Assembly: GCA_000752035.1 (NCBI GenBank)
Contig: CCFE01000022.1
Span: 1-17,036 of the forward strand
Direction: 5' to 3'
DNA from: Bacillus rubiinfantis
GTDB lineage: Bacteria > Bacillota > Bacilli > Bacillales > Cytobacillaceae
DNA: 17,036 nt
Below, piece by piece: positions 1 to 7,448 of the stretch. The notes beneath the pieces were generated by a model. That model made no database searches and was not told where the DNA came from. It worked only from the letters and a program-made list of their open reading frames with translations. Position 1 is the first letter of the stretch. Each line of letters starts with the position of its first letter. The position numbers and the translations under genes are program-made.

Positions 1-262
1 CGTAACCCGCCGTAAGCCAAGCGAGACGCACCAGGGTTGGAATCCTGCCGAAAAATTAACGCTGCTTGAGGCCGTTAAGCTCTTCACAATTGGCGGTGCC
101 TATGCTGCTAATCAAGAAAGGGTAAAGGGTACACTTTCAGTCGGTAAATGGGCAGACATGACTGTTTTCTCAAAAAATCTTTTTGCTCTCGAATCTGCAG
201 ATGAAATTTTGCAAACCTCCATTGAAGTGACGATTATTGACGGGAAAATTCAAGAGGGATAA
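1..262 (+). CDS. Amidohydrolase family protein (YtcJ-like), C-terminal fragment
   Basis: Only the last 86 codons are in the window; the reading frame is open from base 2 to a TAA at 260-262. The visible part shows the usual end of a metal-dependent amidohydrolase of the amidohydrolase-3/YtcJ type: a helix with LTLLEAVKLFTIGGAYA, then VKGTLSVGKWADMTVF, which is the returning beta-sandwich segment (G-x-L-x-x-G-x-x-AD), and a final strand with a TxIDGKI-like ending. The metal-binding residues lie outside the window, so the substrate cannot be judged. A hairpin terminator follows the stop closely, so this gene appears to end its transcription unit. The family call is fairly secure; the exact function is unknown. 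Confidence 0.8.
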   Translation, partial: VTRRKPSETHQGWNPAEKLTLLEAVKLFTIGGAYAANQERVKGTLSVGKWADMTVFSKNLFALESADEILQTSIEVTIIDGKIQEG

Positions 263-272
263 AGTGAAGCAG

Positions 273-315
273 GCCTGGTAAGGTAATTTTACCAGGCTTG
301 ATAGTTTATTTTTGT
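273..315 (+). terminator. Intrinsic terminator after the amidohydrolase gene
   Basis: A perfect 9-bp stem, GCCTGGTAA at 273-281 paired with TTACCAGGC at 289-297, has a 7-nt loop and is followed by a T-rich stretch up to about 315. It begins ten bases after the stop codon. The T run is interrupted, so efficiency is uncertain. Confidence 0.75.
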
Positions 316-329
316 AAAAAAATATGTCA

Positions 330-338
330 TGATACAAT
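330..338 (+). promoter_or_regulatory. Extended -10 promoter candidate for the MBL-fold gene
   Basis: TGATACAAT fits an extended -10 element (TG-N-TACAAT). A convincing -35 box at normal spacing is not seen. It sits 46 nt upstream of the TTG start at 385, directly after the preceding terminator. Confidence 0.45.
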
Positions 339-384
339 AAACTGATTATTTGGAAATAACAAAAAATGTAGGAGTTGATGTTAT

Positions 385-1326
385 TTGTTAGATGAACTTG
401 GCGTAACTCAGGTGACCGTTCCTTTACCGTTTCGTTTAAATCATGTGAATTGTTTTTTAGCTGAAGGAGATAATGGCTGGATAATCATCGATACCGGTTT
501 ACATGATGATGTCGCAAGAAAAAGCTGGGCTCCCTATATAGAAAAAGTGCCGATTTCAACGATTCTTCTTACTCATCATCATCCTGACCATTACGGATAC
601 GCAGGTTCTCTGCAGCAGCAGACCAATGCGGAGGTGTGGATAACAGAGACTGAGGATGTGGCCGGCAGGACGTTTTGGGAGAGCGATTCATTGAATAATC
701 TCAAGCAAAAGGTACTTACTTGCGGAGTTCCAAATGAACTATCTAGACCTCCGGCTGCTCAAGGAGCCAGTCCGTTTTCAGGGATTAAACCATACCCTAC
801 AGCTAACAGATATTTACAAGAGGGGATGAAACTTGTATTTGGAAAATACGAATACGAAGTGCTCTTGACCCCCGGTCATGCTGACGGTTTAATATGTCTG
901 TTTAACAAAGAACAAAGGGTCCTGTTCTCGACCGATCATATTCTTGAGAGAATTACCCCGAATATTTCCTACTGGTTTCGCGGTATAAATAATCCATTAC
1001 TGGCCTATATGGATTCATTGAAGAAACTTGAAACCTATGAGGCTGATTATGTTATTCCATCCCACGGGCAGCCGTTTCGAAATGCAAATAAACGAATTTA
1101 TGAATTGATCGAGCATCATCAGGATCAATTAGAAAAAGTATATCAATATATCAAACAGCCGCAAACGATTTACCAGGTAACAAGACAGTTGTTTACTAAA
1201 GCGGTCTCTTCTCAAGATGCGCAGATGGCAATGGGGGAGACACTGGCCCATTTGGAATATTTATACTATAACAACCAGTGTAAGAAGAGTTTAGAAGGAG
1301 GGGTTTGGTACTACTGGGCGGTTTAA
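385..1326 (+). CDS. MBL-fold metallo-hydrolase
   Basis: A 313-residue metallo-beta-lactamase fold hydrolase. The zinc-site motif is H64-H-H-P-D-H69, followed by H165 in PGHADG, D184 in STDH and H227 in PSHGQ, so all expected metal ligands are present. The region after about residue 230 is a helical tail ending in a winged-helix-like segment, as in the YqjP/YflN-type single-domain proteins of Bacillus. Start: TTG at 385, because an in-frame stop lies at 376 and a GGAG sits ten bases upstream; the ATG at 378 is in another frame and stops at once. No signal peptide, so it is cytoplasmic. The substrate is unknown; family members include lactonases, thioesterases and glyoxalase II-like enzymes. 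No co-transcribed partner is visible. Confidence 0.88.
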   Translation: MLDELGVTQVTVPLPFRLNHVNCFLAEGDNGWIIIDTGLHDDVARKSWAPYIEKVPISTILLTHHHPDHYGYAGSLQQQTNAEVWITETEDVAGRTFWESDSLNNLKQKVLTCGVPNELSRPPAAQGASPFSGIKPYPTANRYLQEGMKLVFGKYEYEVLLTPGHADGLICLFNKEQRVLFSTDHILERITPNISYWFRGINNPLLAYMDSLKKLETYEADYVIPSHGQPFRNANKRIYELIEHHQDQLEKVYQYIKQPQTIYQVTRQLFTKAVSSQDAQMAMGETLAHLEYLYYNNQCKKSLEGGVWYYWAV

Positions 1327-1355
1327 AAAGATTCCCAGCCGCTAGGGCTGGGGAT
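1325..1355 (-). terminator. Intrinsic terminator for the small secreted protein gene (minus strand)
   Basis: A stem of about 10 bp (1331-1340 with 1346-1355, core CCCAGCC/GGCTGGG, one G-T pair) with a 5-nt loop. Reading on the minus strand it is followed by C-TTTTT (1330-1325), so it serves the gene at 1378-1737. The plus-strand MBL gene ends just before it, but the T tract is on the minus side only. Confidence 0.75.
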
Positions 1356-1377
1356 CACAATTGATTTAGAGGATACC

Positions 1378-1737
1378 TTATTCACCAGGAGAGGTACCGA
1401 CAAACACACCATTGATAAAGACGAAAATTTCCACTGTACCGTCTTTTTTGGTGAATGGAACTCCAATCATTGTCACATCTTCGCTTGGAATGACCACTTC
1501 GATGGCATGGGCGCCGTTCCAGTTGTAACCGTCTTTTTGTGCTTGTTTTTTTACGGTTTTAAATGCTTCACTGCTGATAAATTTTGCGACAATTTTGTTA
1601 CGTTCTTTTCCTTGCAATGGGATGAGGTCATGACACCCGCAATCATCGTCTACTTCCGCTGCTTGGACAGAATTTACGGGGAGCATCATTGTGAAAGAAA
1701 TGATGATACCACATAAAAGCAAAGCCAACTTCTTCAT
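1378..1737 (-). CDS. Small secreted protein with N-terminal CGC motif, function unknown
   Basis: A 119-residue exported protein. Residues 1-26 form a clear Sec signal peptide: MKK, a hydrophobic core, then VQA as a signal peptidase I site, leaving about 93 residues. There is no lipobox. The mature chain opens with acidic residues and C33-G-C35-H, its only two cysteines, and continues with a charged helix (KERNKIVAKFISSEAFK), a GYNW turn and beta-rich segments ending in IFVFINGVFVG. From memory, this resembles the N-terminal domain of some secreted Bacillus bacteriocin-like proteins of the halocin C8 type, but the cysteine-rich C-terminal peptide of those is absent, and no immunity or transport gene is nearby. 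Start ATG has GGAGGA seven bases upstream. It is a single-gene unit with its own terminator. Confidence 0.8.
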   Translation of the reverse strand: MKKLALLLCGIIISFTMMLPVNSVQAAEVDDDCGCHDLIPLQGKERNKIVAKFISSEAFKTVKKQAQKDGYNWNGAHAIEVVIPSEDVTMIGVPFTKKDGTVEIFVFINGVFVGTSPGE

Positions 1738-1860
1738 GCTAAATTCCTCCTTTTTTTTGTAAAACTCTTTAATATCATTCTGTTTGTATCGACAATATCC
1801 TGCAAAAATCCTTGAAAATTTTATGAAAATATGAAAATTAACCCTCTATTTTTTAGTTGA

Positions 1861-1889
1861 TTGTCAAACTTTCCTTCTTATGGTCTAAT
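1861..1889 (+). promoter_or_regulatory. Sigma-A promoter for the metallophosphoesterase gene
   Basis: TTGTCA at 1861-1866 and TCTAAT at 1884-1889 are separated by 17 bp; each hexamer matches consensus at five of six positions. The -10 box ends 35 nt before the ATG at 1925. Confidence 0.7.
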
Positions 1890-1924
1890 AGGGATAAAAC
1901 TTGTCGTAAAGTGAGGAGCCAGGC

Positions 1925-3028
1925 ATGGTATTGATCATTGGAATATTTGTCCTTTATAATTGCATTCTTTGTTACATAGGCTGGAATGGCTGGAAATGGA
2001 TTAAAGCAATAGCCTTTCATAAGCGGATACCATTTGCCTACGTATATCTTCTAGTTTATTTAATTTTTGCTTATTCTTTTGTCATTGCCCGTTTTTGGGA
2101 TTGGCTGGGTATTTTCACATGGATGGGTGCCATCTGGCTGGGGATGCTGTTTTTCTTATGTTTATCTTTGCCTGTCGTTAATCTATTGGTTTGGCTGTCA
2201 CGCTTTACCTCTATCGAAAAATGGGTAGTGATCAAGTGGAGCGGACTTGCTGTGACAATTGGCATAATCAGCCTGTTTATAATCGGAATATTCAATGCCT
2301 ATAGCCCTGTCGTCCGAACTTACAATATTAATATCAATAAACCTGTAAGTGGAAAAAACAGCATGAAAATCGTAATGGCTTCTGATTTGCACTTTGGCAA
2401 GTTGGCAGGAGCGGGGCAGGCAGCAAAGTTAGCCGCCGCAATAAAGAAGGAGAATCCTGACCTCGTGCTGCTTCCGGGCGACATCATCGATGATGAAATT
2501 GCGCCATTCCTCGAGGAAGGAATTCCGAATATTTTCAAAAAAATCCAGCAGCCCATTTTTGCAGTGCTAGGCAACCATGACCGCGAGCGCACCGCTGTCG
2601 ATTTAATTCAAATCTTTAATAACAGCGGAATGAAGGTGCTCGACGATGAAACCATTGTATTAGAAAATGGCGTGACCCTTGTTGGCCGCCGCGACCGCGG
2701 ATATCAGGATGTTAATCGGAAAAAGCTTGCACAATTAATGAGCAATGTTGATAAAAGTAAACCGGTTATTCTCCTTGACCATCAACCTTATGATTTAGTA
2801 ATTGCGGCAGATAATGGCGTGGACCTGATGCTCTCCGGCCACACCCATCGCGGACAAATCGCACCCGGTAATTTAATCACAAAAAGACTGTTCGAGAATG
2901 ATTGGGGTTATGTTAAAAGGGGCAAGATGCAGTCAATTGTTTCCTCGGGATATGGTTTTTGGGGCACCCCGCTCAGAATTGGCACTCGCTCAGAAATAGT
3001 TGTTATAAACATACATTTTAAACCGTAA
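1925..3028 (+). CDS. Membrane-anchored metallophosphoesterase (YkuE-like catalytic domain)
   Basis: A 367-residue protein with two parts. Residues 1-125 hold about four hydrophobic segments (roughly 1-20, 36-56, 64-90, 106-124). Residues 145-365 form a calcineurin-like phosphoesterase domain with the full dimetal set: D154-L-H in ASDLHFG (152-158), GDIIDD (185-190), GNHD (216-219), DHQP (285-288) and GHTHRGQ (305-311). The closing segment SSGYGFWGTPLRIG is typical of this family. Family members hydrolyse phosphodiester or pyrophosphate bonds in lipid or nucleotide substrates; which applies here is unknown. After the fourth TM segment the catalytic domain is more likely outside or at the membrane surface, but topology is not certain. 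Start ATG has GAGGAG seven bases upstream. A single-gene unit with its own promoter and terminator. Confidence 0.9.
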   Translation: MVLIIGIFVLYNCILCYIGWNGWKWIKAIAFHKRIPFAYVYLLVYLIFAYSFVIARFWDWLGIFTWMGAIWLGMLFFLCLSLPVVNLLVWLSRFTSIEKWVVIKWSGLAVTIGIISLFIIGIFNAYSPVVRTYNININKPVSGKNSMKIVMASDLHFGKLAGAGQAAKLAAAIKKENPDLVLLPGDIIDDEIAPFLEEGIPNIFKKIQQPIFAVLGNHDRERTAVDLIQIFNNSGMKVLDDETIVLENGVTLVGRRDRGYQDVNRKKLAQLMSNVDKSKPVILLDHQPYDLVIAADNGVDLMLSGHTHRGQIAPGNLITKRLFENDWGYVKRGKMQSIVSSGYGFWGTPLRIGTRSEIVVINIHFKP

Positions 3029-3053
3029 AGGCCCACAATCCATGGGCCTTTTT
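3027..3053 (+). terminator. Intrinsic terminator between the convergent phosphoesterase and glycosyltransferase genes
   Basis: AAAGGCCCA (3027-3035) pairs with TGGGCCTTT (3043-3051), loop of 7 nt, followed by further T. The stem begins inside the stop codon. The A-rich side gives a short T tract on the minus strand, so it may also stop the convergent glycosyltransferase transcript. Confidence 0.85.
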
Positions 3054-3061
3054 CAATAGCA

Positions 3062-4573
3062 CTAGTTGATTTTTAGGCCGATATTTCCGTAAGTAGTCCT
3101 GAAAAAAACATACTCTCGTTTTCCGTCAGAACAGCGGTTTGCTTTTGCTATCGTTCTTCTAATATTGGTTTTCAGATAATCTTGATAGCGGATGAAGATT
3201 GAATAAGTAGATGGAGGCAAATTGGAAAGGCTCTCTAAAGGTATCTCCACAACGCCACTCCCATTAGTTATTTCAAGGGGAAGTATTACTTCATTCAAGC
3301 CATTTTTTGTATCACGAATAAGTACATCGTTTACCGACTCAAGGCCATCTCCAAATACATCTATTTGCAGACAATAGCTCTGTTCCCTGAAACTGTCTTC
3401 TTTTACCATTACAAATAGGGCGAGTCTGATTAGCAAGTTTGCCTCACTGAAAACCTTATAAGGGAGATTGTCGATGATACGGACTTCCTTAATTTTCTCA
3501 TTCCCCTCCCAAGCATAAAGTTTTTCCAATTGCCGGTACTTCTTCTCGCGAAAAAGCTGAATGACCTGTTTGTTCAGTGGCTGCAAAAATTCCTCAGAAA
3601 ACTCATAATCTAACTGCTTGGTTGTTTTTAATACTTGTCCGAGCTTATAATAATAGACCGGTTTCAGCCTAGTTTTTTTAAAATGTGGCGTGGTAAACAG
3701 CCGGGTGATGGCATCGTATTCATACAAGCGGTTAAGAATCATTTTTTTCTTATGAGCTGGCAGATTTTTCGTTAAAAAGTAGTGAATCACTTTTAAATTG
3801 CAATTCGTCTTTTGCATGATGTTTGTTTGATTCGTCAAACGTGTTTTTTCATTATCAAATCGGTTTAAATAATAGATAGGTTTTGTAGTAGTGGAGATAG
3901 TTTGACTATGAAGCAGGACCTCAATAAAAAATTGTTTATCCTCAGCAAACTTCATCTCCGGGAATTGGATTTCATGCTGTTTTACCAGCTCTGTTTTCAT
4001 CATTCTCGCGCGGGGGCCGAGATGATGCAACATATGCGGTATAGAAAAGGGGCAAACACTCCTGCGGTCTTTGCAAGATTCATGCTCTGCAATCACACTC
4101 ATCCCGTTCTCCTTGACCTTAATCGTCTTTCCGACAACATAATCATCGCCGGTCTCCTCAAGTATTCCTGCTAGCGTTTCCAGTCCTGTTGGCTCGAGCC
4201 AGTCATCAGCATCTAAAAAGGTGATATATTTAGATTTAGCTAACCCAATGGCAATATTTCGTGGATATCCTGGTGTCCCTGAGTTTTTGTTTAAAAATAC
4301 GCTGATGATATTGTCATGGTCAGTAGAATACTCTAATAATAGCTCCCGGGAACGGTCTGTGGACCCATCATCCACCAATATATAGTCGATCTTATCTTTG
4401 CCTAATGACTGCTTCAGGACGGAATCAATAGTTTTTCGTAAATATCTTTCCGCGTTATAAACGGGTGTAATCACTGTTACTAATTTAGGCTCCCGCTCGT
4501 GAACACGGTTTGCTTCTAAAATCGTAAAACCCCGGTTTTTTTGTTTCTTTTGTATCCATTTCATCCTTTTCAC
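3062..4573 (-). CDS. Family 2 glycosyltransferase with C-terminal extension
   Basis: About 503 residues. The N-terminal third is a GT-A fold of glycosyltransferase family 2. In the numbering from GTG 4579, the motifs are TPVYNAERYL (38-47), VDDGSTD (69-75), the metal-binding LDADDW (122-127) and AEDKQF (212-217), where the acidic residues fit the catalytic base region. The last 250 residues hold a helical region and then beta-rich sequence with no motif I recognise. There is no TM segment, so it acts on the cytoplasmic face. Such enzymes usually add sugar or polyol units to wall polymers or exopolysaccharide; no other glycan gene is nearby to specify which. Start: in-frame GTG at 4579, GTG at 4573 and ATG at 4564 are all possible; GTG 4573 is best spaced from GGAAAG. 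Confidence 0.85.
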   Translation of the reverse strand: MKRMKWIQKKQKNRGFTILEANRVHEREPKLVTVITPVYNAERYLRKTIDSVLKQSLGKDKIDYILVDDGSTDRSRELLLEYSTDHDNIISVFLNKNSGTPGYPRNIAIGLAKSKYITFLDADDWLEPTGLETLAGILEETGDDYVVGKTIKVKENGMSVIAEHESCKDRRSVCPFSIPHMLHHLGPRARMMKTELVKQHEIQFPEMKFAEDKQFFIEVLLHSQTISTTTKPIYYLNRFDNEKTRLTNQTNIMQKTNCNLKVIHYFLTKNLPAHKKKMILNRLYEYDAITRLFTTPHFKKTRLKPVYYYKLGQVLKTTKQLDYEFSEEFLQPLNKQVIQLFREKKYRQLEKLYAWEGNEKIKEVRIIDNLPYKVFSEANLLIRLALFVMVKEDSFREQSYCLQIDVFGDGLESVNDVLIRDTKNGLNEVILPLEITNGSGVVEIPLESLSNLPPSTYSIFIRYQDYLKTNIRRTIAKANRCSDGKREYVFFRTTYGNIGLKIN

Positions 4574-4616
4574 ATTCACTTTCCAATTCTTTTCACTATA
4601 TTGATTGGCATTTTTA

Positions 4617-4638
4617 GTAACTTTTATGCAAAAGGTAC
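4617..4638. promoter_or_regulatory. Imperfect palindrome in the divergent intergenic region, possible operator
   Basis: GTAACTTTT at 4617-4625 and AAAAGGTAC at 4630-4638 form 9-bp arms with one mismatch around ATGC. The site lies between the divergent glycosyltransferase and membrane cassette genes, about 60 nt upstream of the likely cassette -10 box. Without a T tract outside the arms it is not a typical terminator. Binding protein unknown. Confidence 0.35.
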
Positions 4639-4697
4639 AAATATACAGTTAATTTTTAAATGTATTTACAAAATTTACACTACAGCTGCTGGAAAAA

Positions 4698-4706
4698 TGG
4701 TAAAAT
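4698..4706 (+). promoter_or_regulatory. Extended -10 promoter candidate for the membrane cassette
   Basis: TGGTAAAAT matches an extended -10 (TG-N-TAAAAT). It ends 40 nt before the GTG at 4747. No strong -35 hexamer at 16-18 bp spacing; TTTACA at 4674-4679 is 21 bp away. Confidence 0.4.
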
Positions 4707-4746
4707 TATGTTTGTGGCTATTTTTTCAATTAGGGGGAGTGCAGCT

Positions 4747-5670
4747 GTGGATTCGAAATTTACAAAACCAAAAGGATTTGGGGAAATACTCGATCATACA
4801 TTCAGCTTAAGTAAAAGCAGATTTAAAGATTTTTTCATGATTTTTCTTATATTATTAGGCCCAATTTATCTCCTTCAGGCGATTATCCAACTGGCAACAG
4901 GAACTAGCTTTTTCCGTGAGGTTGGTTCTGGAGGTACATGGTATGAACAAATCTTAACTAGTTTTACTGAGACCGGGACGATTGAATCAAGTATTGGAGA
5001 AGATATTGGCTTAATTTTGATTGGATTGGGAGCTGTCATTCTTGGACCTGTTGCTGAAGGTGCGATTTTATTTGCCCTTAACCACCTTCGTAAACAGGAG
5101 AACTTTAATGTAAGCTCAGTAATCAAGCAAGCCTTTTCCCGCTTTTGGCCAATGCTGGGCAGCAGTATCTTATTTGGCATCATGATATTAGCTATTGTGC
5201 TGATTCCTATTTTAGTCGTTGCCTTTTCGGGGGCTTTTGGCGCAATGGCCAGTCCAATCTTAGGTATTTTATTAGCAGTTGTGTTATTTCTCGTATTTGG
5301 TATTATCATCGCTTTTCTGACAACTCGTTGGAGTTTCTATTTTGGCTCTGTCGTGATTGACCGCAAGTCACCGGGGTTTGGCAGAAGCTGGCGATTGACT
5401 CGCGGCCGCACATGGACGTTAATTGGCCTATATATTATCTTTTACCTAATTATTTCGATTGTCAGCTTTGCAGTCGAGGCTACACTCGGAATCGCGTTAG
5501 GAAATAGCGTGCTATTATCAATCATCTCCAATCTAGTCACACTCATCACAACAATGATTTTCTCTGTTGGCTATGGAGTTATCTATTTTGATTTAAAAGT
5601 CCGCCATGATGCTGATGACTTAAAAGAATTGCTCGATGATTATGACAACCCACCATTACTTAATAAATAA
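4747..5670 (+). CDS. Polytopic membrane protein, first gene of the MoxR/DUF58 cassette
   Basis: A 307-residue protein with about six TM segments (near 28-50, 86-112, 136-160, 168-193, 223-247, 258-280). The N-terminus carries FGEILDHTFSLSKSRFKDFF, and the C-terminus carries YFDLKVR (280-286) followed by an acidic tail. Both are features of the membrane proteins annotated with the glycerophosphoryl diester phosphodiesterase membrane domain, though no phosphodiesterase domain is present. Start: GTG 4747, seven bases after AGGGGGAG; the open frame runs further upstream to 4660 but there is no ribosome site there. The next gene begins 10 nt after the stop. Its role is not known; the context says it works with the DUF4129, DUF4350, MoxR and DUF58 proteins in the cytoplasmic membrane. 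Confidence 0.88.
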   Translation: MDSKFTKPKGFGEILDHTFSLSKSRFKDFFMIFLILLGPIYLLQAIIQLATGTSFFREVGSGGTWYEQILTSFTETGTIESSIGEDIGLILIGLGAVILGPVAEGAILFALNHLRKQENFNVSSVIKQAFSRFWPMLGSSILFGIMILAIVLIPILVVAFSGAFGAMASPILGILLAVVLFLVFGIIIAFLTTRWSFYFGSVVIDRKSPGFGRSWRLTRGRTWTLIGLYIIFYLIISIVSFAVEATLGIALGNSVLLSIISNLVTLITTMIFSVGYGVIYFDLKVRHDADDLKELLDDYDNPPLLNK

Positions 5671-5680
5671 GGTGATAACG

Positions 5681-6334
5681 ATGCTTGACGACCTTAAGGC
5701 ACGAGATGAATTAAAAGACATCTTAAATCAAAAAGAATATCGTGTATATCACGAGGCAAAAGGGCTGCTAGCAACCTGGTGGGAACAAGCGAAGCAATGG
5801 CTGAGTGAAAAATTACAGGCCCTGTTTCCCGCACTTAAGGTATCAGACAGTGCGGCAGGGTCTGTTTTAATCATAGTCATTGTAATTGTTTTACTGCTAT
5901 TAGCGTTATCGACCTTCTTGTTACTACGAAACCATAAACGCAATCGGCTGCTCCGAAAGCAAAAGCCTCTGCAATCTCGTCAGGAGCTTGACTGGACGTA
6001 TACCCAACATCTTCGGGAAGCCGGAAGACTTGAAGCAGGCGGTGACTATCGCAGTGCTGTCCGCCACTTGTTTTTAGGATTGCTGCTGTTTTTTCATGAA
6101 AAAGGCTGGCTTGAGGCCCGCATTTGGAAGACAAATTGGGAGTATTATGAAGAGTTAAGCAAGGTAGGGCAAGCACATGCCCAACAGTTTTATTATCTTG
6201 CCCGCTTTTTCGATGAAGTCACTTATGGTGAGCAGGTTATTGACAAAGCAGAATATGACGAATTCGTGGCAAATATAAAAAAGCAGCTGCAGGGGGAGGA
6301 ATGGAAAGGAGGAGAATGGCGTGAAAAAGGCTAA
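5681..6334 (+). CDS. DUF4129 domain protein, stand-alone
   Basis: 217 residues. An N-terminal segment (1-57) with an amphipathic, Trp-rich helix is followed by one TM segment (about 60-82), then a strongly basic stretch (RNHKRNR) that places the C-terminal part in the cytoplasm. Residues 121-190 are a DUF4129 domain: Y-x-x-AVRHLFLGLLLFFHEKGW, TNWEYYEEL, FYYLARFFDEVTYGEQ. In many bacteria this domain forms the C-terminal tail of TgpA-like membrane transglutaminases; here it stands alone. Start ATG 5681 has AAGGTG six bases upstream; earlier in-frame codons lie inside the preceding gene. Its 3' end overlaps the next gene by 14 nt, so the two are translationally coupled. Confidence 0.88.
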   Translation: MLDDLKARDELKDILNQKEYRVYHEAKGLLATWWEQAKQWLSEKLQALFPALKVSDSAAGSVLIIVIVIVLLLLALSTFLLLRNHKRNRLLRKQKPLQSRQELDWTYTQHLREAGRLEAGGDYRSAVRHLFLGLLLFFHEKGWLEARIWKTNWEYYEELSKVGQAHAQQFYYLARFFDEVTYGEQVIDKAEYDEFVANIKKQLQGEEWKGGEWREKG

Positions 6335-7448
6335 ACAAAGCGGGATCTGGCTTGCCGCGCTCGTTATTATGTTTATGATTGTCAGCTATTTTGCCTTTTC
6401 ACCTAAACCGAAGCTCTATCCAAGCTATGACTCTCAATCTCCTTCTCCTACAGGGATAAAGGCACTGTATACATACTTAAACAAAGAATTGGAGGCAAAG
6501 CGCTGGAGTCATGAACCTGAATACCTTTCGAAGGAAAAGGATGGAAAATTATTGCTGATGGTTGAACCAAGGATTACCCCGGATTCTGAGGAAATGAAGA
6601 CTTACGTTGAGTTTATAAAAGCCGGCAATACAATCCTGCTGTTAAAAACCAATCCGAAAGGCATGTTCGATGTCAACACTGACTATGTCGCTGAAGATGC
6701 CGAAGAAGGTGCTATAACCATTCATGATTCCACGAAGAAAAGCCATCAAGCCGAGGTTTCTTCATACGTTCGCCTCGAGACAAAGGCTGGCGATGAGCGT
6801 TTGCTCTATGATGATGCCGGCACCATCGCACTCAAACGGACCATTGGCGAAGGCCAGCTGATTGTCGCTGTGACACCGCAATGGCTAATGAATAGCAATA
6901 TTTTAAAGCACGAGCATTTACAGCTGGCTGTGCAGTTGTTGAACCAAAGTAAAGCAACGTCTGTTTTAGTTGATGAATATTTACACGGAGCAGGTGAGAC
7001 TCCTTCGCCGTTAACCGTTTACCCGCAATGGTTTCTGATATTCCTCGCCCAAGGAATAATCGCTGCCGTTCTGTGGCTATGGCTGAAAGGAAAACGCTTT
7101 GGCCCAATCTTTACTCCACGCGAGGCGAGTGTCCGGTTTAGCGATGAAGGGATTCGGGCGCTAGCCGCTTGGTATCTCCGCGGTCACCGCTATCATGATT
7201 CATTGCTAATGCAAGCTGATTATGTAAAGGTCATCCTCCAGGAAAAATGGTACATCCCTTACAACCGTGGCTGGAACGAACTGGCTAGTGACATCGAGCG
7301 GAGATGGAAGGGAATCAAGCCCGGAGAACTTCGCGCTTTTCTCACTGGCTTAAGCACTGTACTTGAAAAAGAAATGATCAGCAAACAGGAATATTTACTC
7401 TGGTCGCAAAAGCTCGACCGTTTACAAAAAGAGGTGGAACAAGGATGA
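6321..7448 (+). CDS. DUF4350 domain membrane protein
   Basis: 375 residues. TM1 lies at about 9-26 with a KK start, then a large domain (about 30-232) that should face outside, TM2 at about 236-255, and a cytoplasmic tail beginning KGKRFGP. The outer domain is DUF4350: SPSPTGIKALYTYL near 41-53, a LLLMVEPR strand, a glycine-rich turn, and DEYLHG at 218-223. DUF4350 is thought to have a class I glutamine amidotransferase-like fold without an obvious active site; I see no catalytic Cys in the region. The tail is helical (ALAAWYLRGHRYHDSLL). Start GTG 6321 has AAAGGAGGAG six bases upstream. The stop overlaps the MoxR start in an ATGA. Partner of MoxR and DUF58 in this unit. Confidence 0.87.
   Translation: MKKAKQSGIWLAALVIMFMIVSYFAFSPKPKLYPSYDSQSPSPTGIKALYTYLNKELEAKRWSHEPEYLSKEKDGKLLLMVEPRITPDSEEMKTYVEFIKAGNTILLLKTNPKGMFDVNTDYVAEDAEEGAITIHDSTKKSHQAEVSSYVRLETKAGDERLLYDDAGTIALKRTIGEGQLIVAVTPQWLMNSNILKHEHLQLAVQLLNQSKATSVLVDEYLHGAGETPSPLTVYPQWFLIFLAQGIIAAVLWLWLKGKRFGPIFTPREASVRFSDEGIRALAAWYLRGHRYHDSLLMQADYVKVILQEKWYIPYNRGWNELASDIERRWKGIKPGELRAFLTGLSTVLEKEMISKQEYLLWSQKLDRLQKEVEQG

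Noticed and set aside
1378..1737. Bacteriocin locus
   Set aside because: There is no cysteine-rich core peptide, modification enzyme, immunity protein or exporter nearby.
4660..4746. Upstream extension of the first cassette protein to ATG 4660
   Set aside because: There is no ribosome site before 4660, the extension would cover the likely promoter, and GTG 4747 has an excellent site.
4875..5309. 144-codon open frame on the minus strand
   Set aside because: It lies wholly inside the well-supported membrane protein gene, has no ribosome site, and its low-complexity Lys/Pro/Ile content is typical of an antisense shadow.
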